Shown: piece by piece, positions 63,234-64,000 of the stretch
How positions within the stretch are numbered: position 1 is the stretch's first letter
Layout: every line of letters starts with the position of its first letter
Assembly (NCBI RefSeq): GCF_024713975.1
Contig: NC_091107.1
Location: forward strand, 14,125,501 to 14,189,500
Source: Paralichthys olivaceus
Taxonomy: Eukaryota > Chordata > Actinopteri > Pleuronectiformes > Paralichthyidae
Reading direction: 5' to 3'
DNA length: 64,000 nt
The notes under the pieces: generated by a model
The model's input: the letters and a program-made list of their open reading frames with translations, nothing else
Database searches by the model: none
What the model was told of the DNA's origin: nothing
Translations under genes and position numbers: made by a program

Positions 63234-64000
63234 CACCAGGAGGATGAGGAGACTGGAGAAACCGGTAACTCATTAAGCTCTTAAGTGCAAAGGTTTAATG
63301 AGTTTTACTATTATGAGGTTAAAGAAAAACCAAGAGATGCTCTGCTTCGTTCATGGGAACGAGAACAGAGAGCAAAGGTAACGTTTTACACTCCATTAAG
63401 AAAACAAAAAGGTACAGTCAAATAGCTTCAGAGAGGAAGGACAAACTGCAGTGAATAGCAGTGAACAGTTCTGTCTGACGGATATGATATGATGATAACA
63501 TGCACAGGAATCAACAGCCCTCATATACAGTTCACATGCCATTTAAATGGATATCTCACAGTGTGCAGTGAATGTGACCCAGTGTGAGGACATGAATGGA
63601 CTGTGTCACAGCAGTGGCACAGTAAGAATCTAATATGACATGGCTGGTGCAAATTGTGCGGGTGGAGGCTGTATCATGCTTTTCTAAATTTGAAGTCAAA
63701 TGAAACGGTAACGCACATGATCTATTGGGAGGAGGTGACACAGTATATTATAGCAACATCATTCAGAACTGTGCATGAGGGGTTTCCAATGAGCCACTTT
63801 GCCTTCAAAGTAAAAAGTGCTGTAGAGTTCCTGCTGATCATTGATCCTAAAGTTTAAAAAGATACCAAACACGTCAGGCTGAATTTGTAGGAAATGTGTA
63901 TGATATGAAGTGTTGAGTTTGGATTCTTTACTCTGTGTCAATGTATGGTGGCGGATGAGGGCAAATATTTCGTGTTGCAAATTCAGAAACACATCGTTCA
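63234..64000 (+). other. Downstream of the carrier gene
   Basis: Presumably 3'UTR followed by intergenic DNA to the window edge. I see no AATAAA in this stretch, no gene and no recognised repeat. Confidence 0.5.

Overview
This window is vertebrate nuclear DNA, almost certainly from a teleost fish. The genes are split by short GT-AG introns, the proteins match vertebrate families end to end, and the non-coding DNA carries fish-type MITEs, a tRNA-derived SINE, LINE remnants and long microsatellites. There is no bacterial operon, phage or CRISPR array. No retrovirus, Polinton or other capsid-bearing element was recognised.

Seven protein genes can be rebuilt exon by exon, all in frame with consensus splice sites. 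(1) foxo1, minus strand, 9666-23318, a forkhead transcription factor of 664 aa with an 11.6 kb first intron. (2) mrps31, minus, 26193-29086, a mitochondrial small-ribosomal-subunit protein of 443 aa. (3) taf6, plus, 30606-34797, a TFIID/histone-fold subunit of 638 aa, head to head with mrps31 across a shared promoter region. (4) A sat2-type diamine/thialysine acetyltransferase, plus, 35983-38505, 173 aa. (5) A claudin-10-like gene, minus, 40794-45500, with two alternative first exons onto a common body, 224 aa either way. (6) grk1 (rhodopsin kinase), minus, 50942-54469, 559 aa. (7) An slc25a35/34-type mitochondrial carrier, plus, 59999-63233, 298 aa.

Layout: 1-9.6 kb is the 3' side of foxo1, with MITEs and a LINE fossil; 9.7-23.3 kb is foxo1; 23.6-24.3 kb holds two abutting MITEs; 26.2-34.8 kb is the mrps31/taf6 divergent pair; 35.6-38.5 kb is sat2, with a cluster of CRE motifs before it; 40.8-45.5 kb is the claudin; 45.5-50.9 kb is gene-poor, with a 280 bp tetranucleotide microsatellite; 50.9-54.5 kb is grk1; 54.5-60 kb is gene-poor; 60-63.2 kb is the carrier. 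The genes are unrelated in function (transcription, mitochondrial translation, polyamine metabolism, tight junctions, phototransduction, mitochondrial transport) and share only neighbourhood. FOXO1, MRPS31, GRK1 and CLDN10 lie on human chromosome 13, while SAT2 and SLC25A35 lie on 17p13 and TAF6 on 7q22.

I did not find an undescribed multi-gene system. The points most worth a second look are: the duplicated claudin-10b-like first exons with different charge in the pore-lining loop; a Leu-ending CAAX box on the GRK1 homologue; a perfect 14 bp hairpin inside a transposon-derived sat2 3'UTR; an extra coding intron in foxo1; and perfect RFX X-box motifs in introns of grk1 and mrps31.
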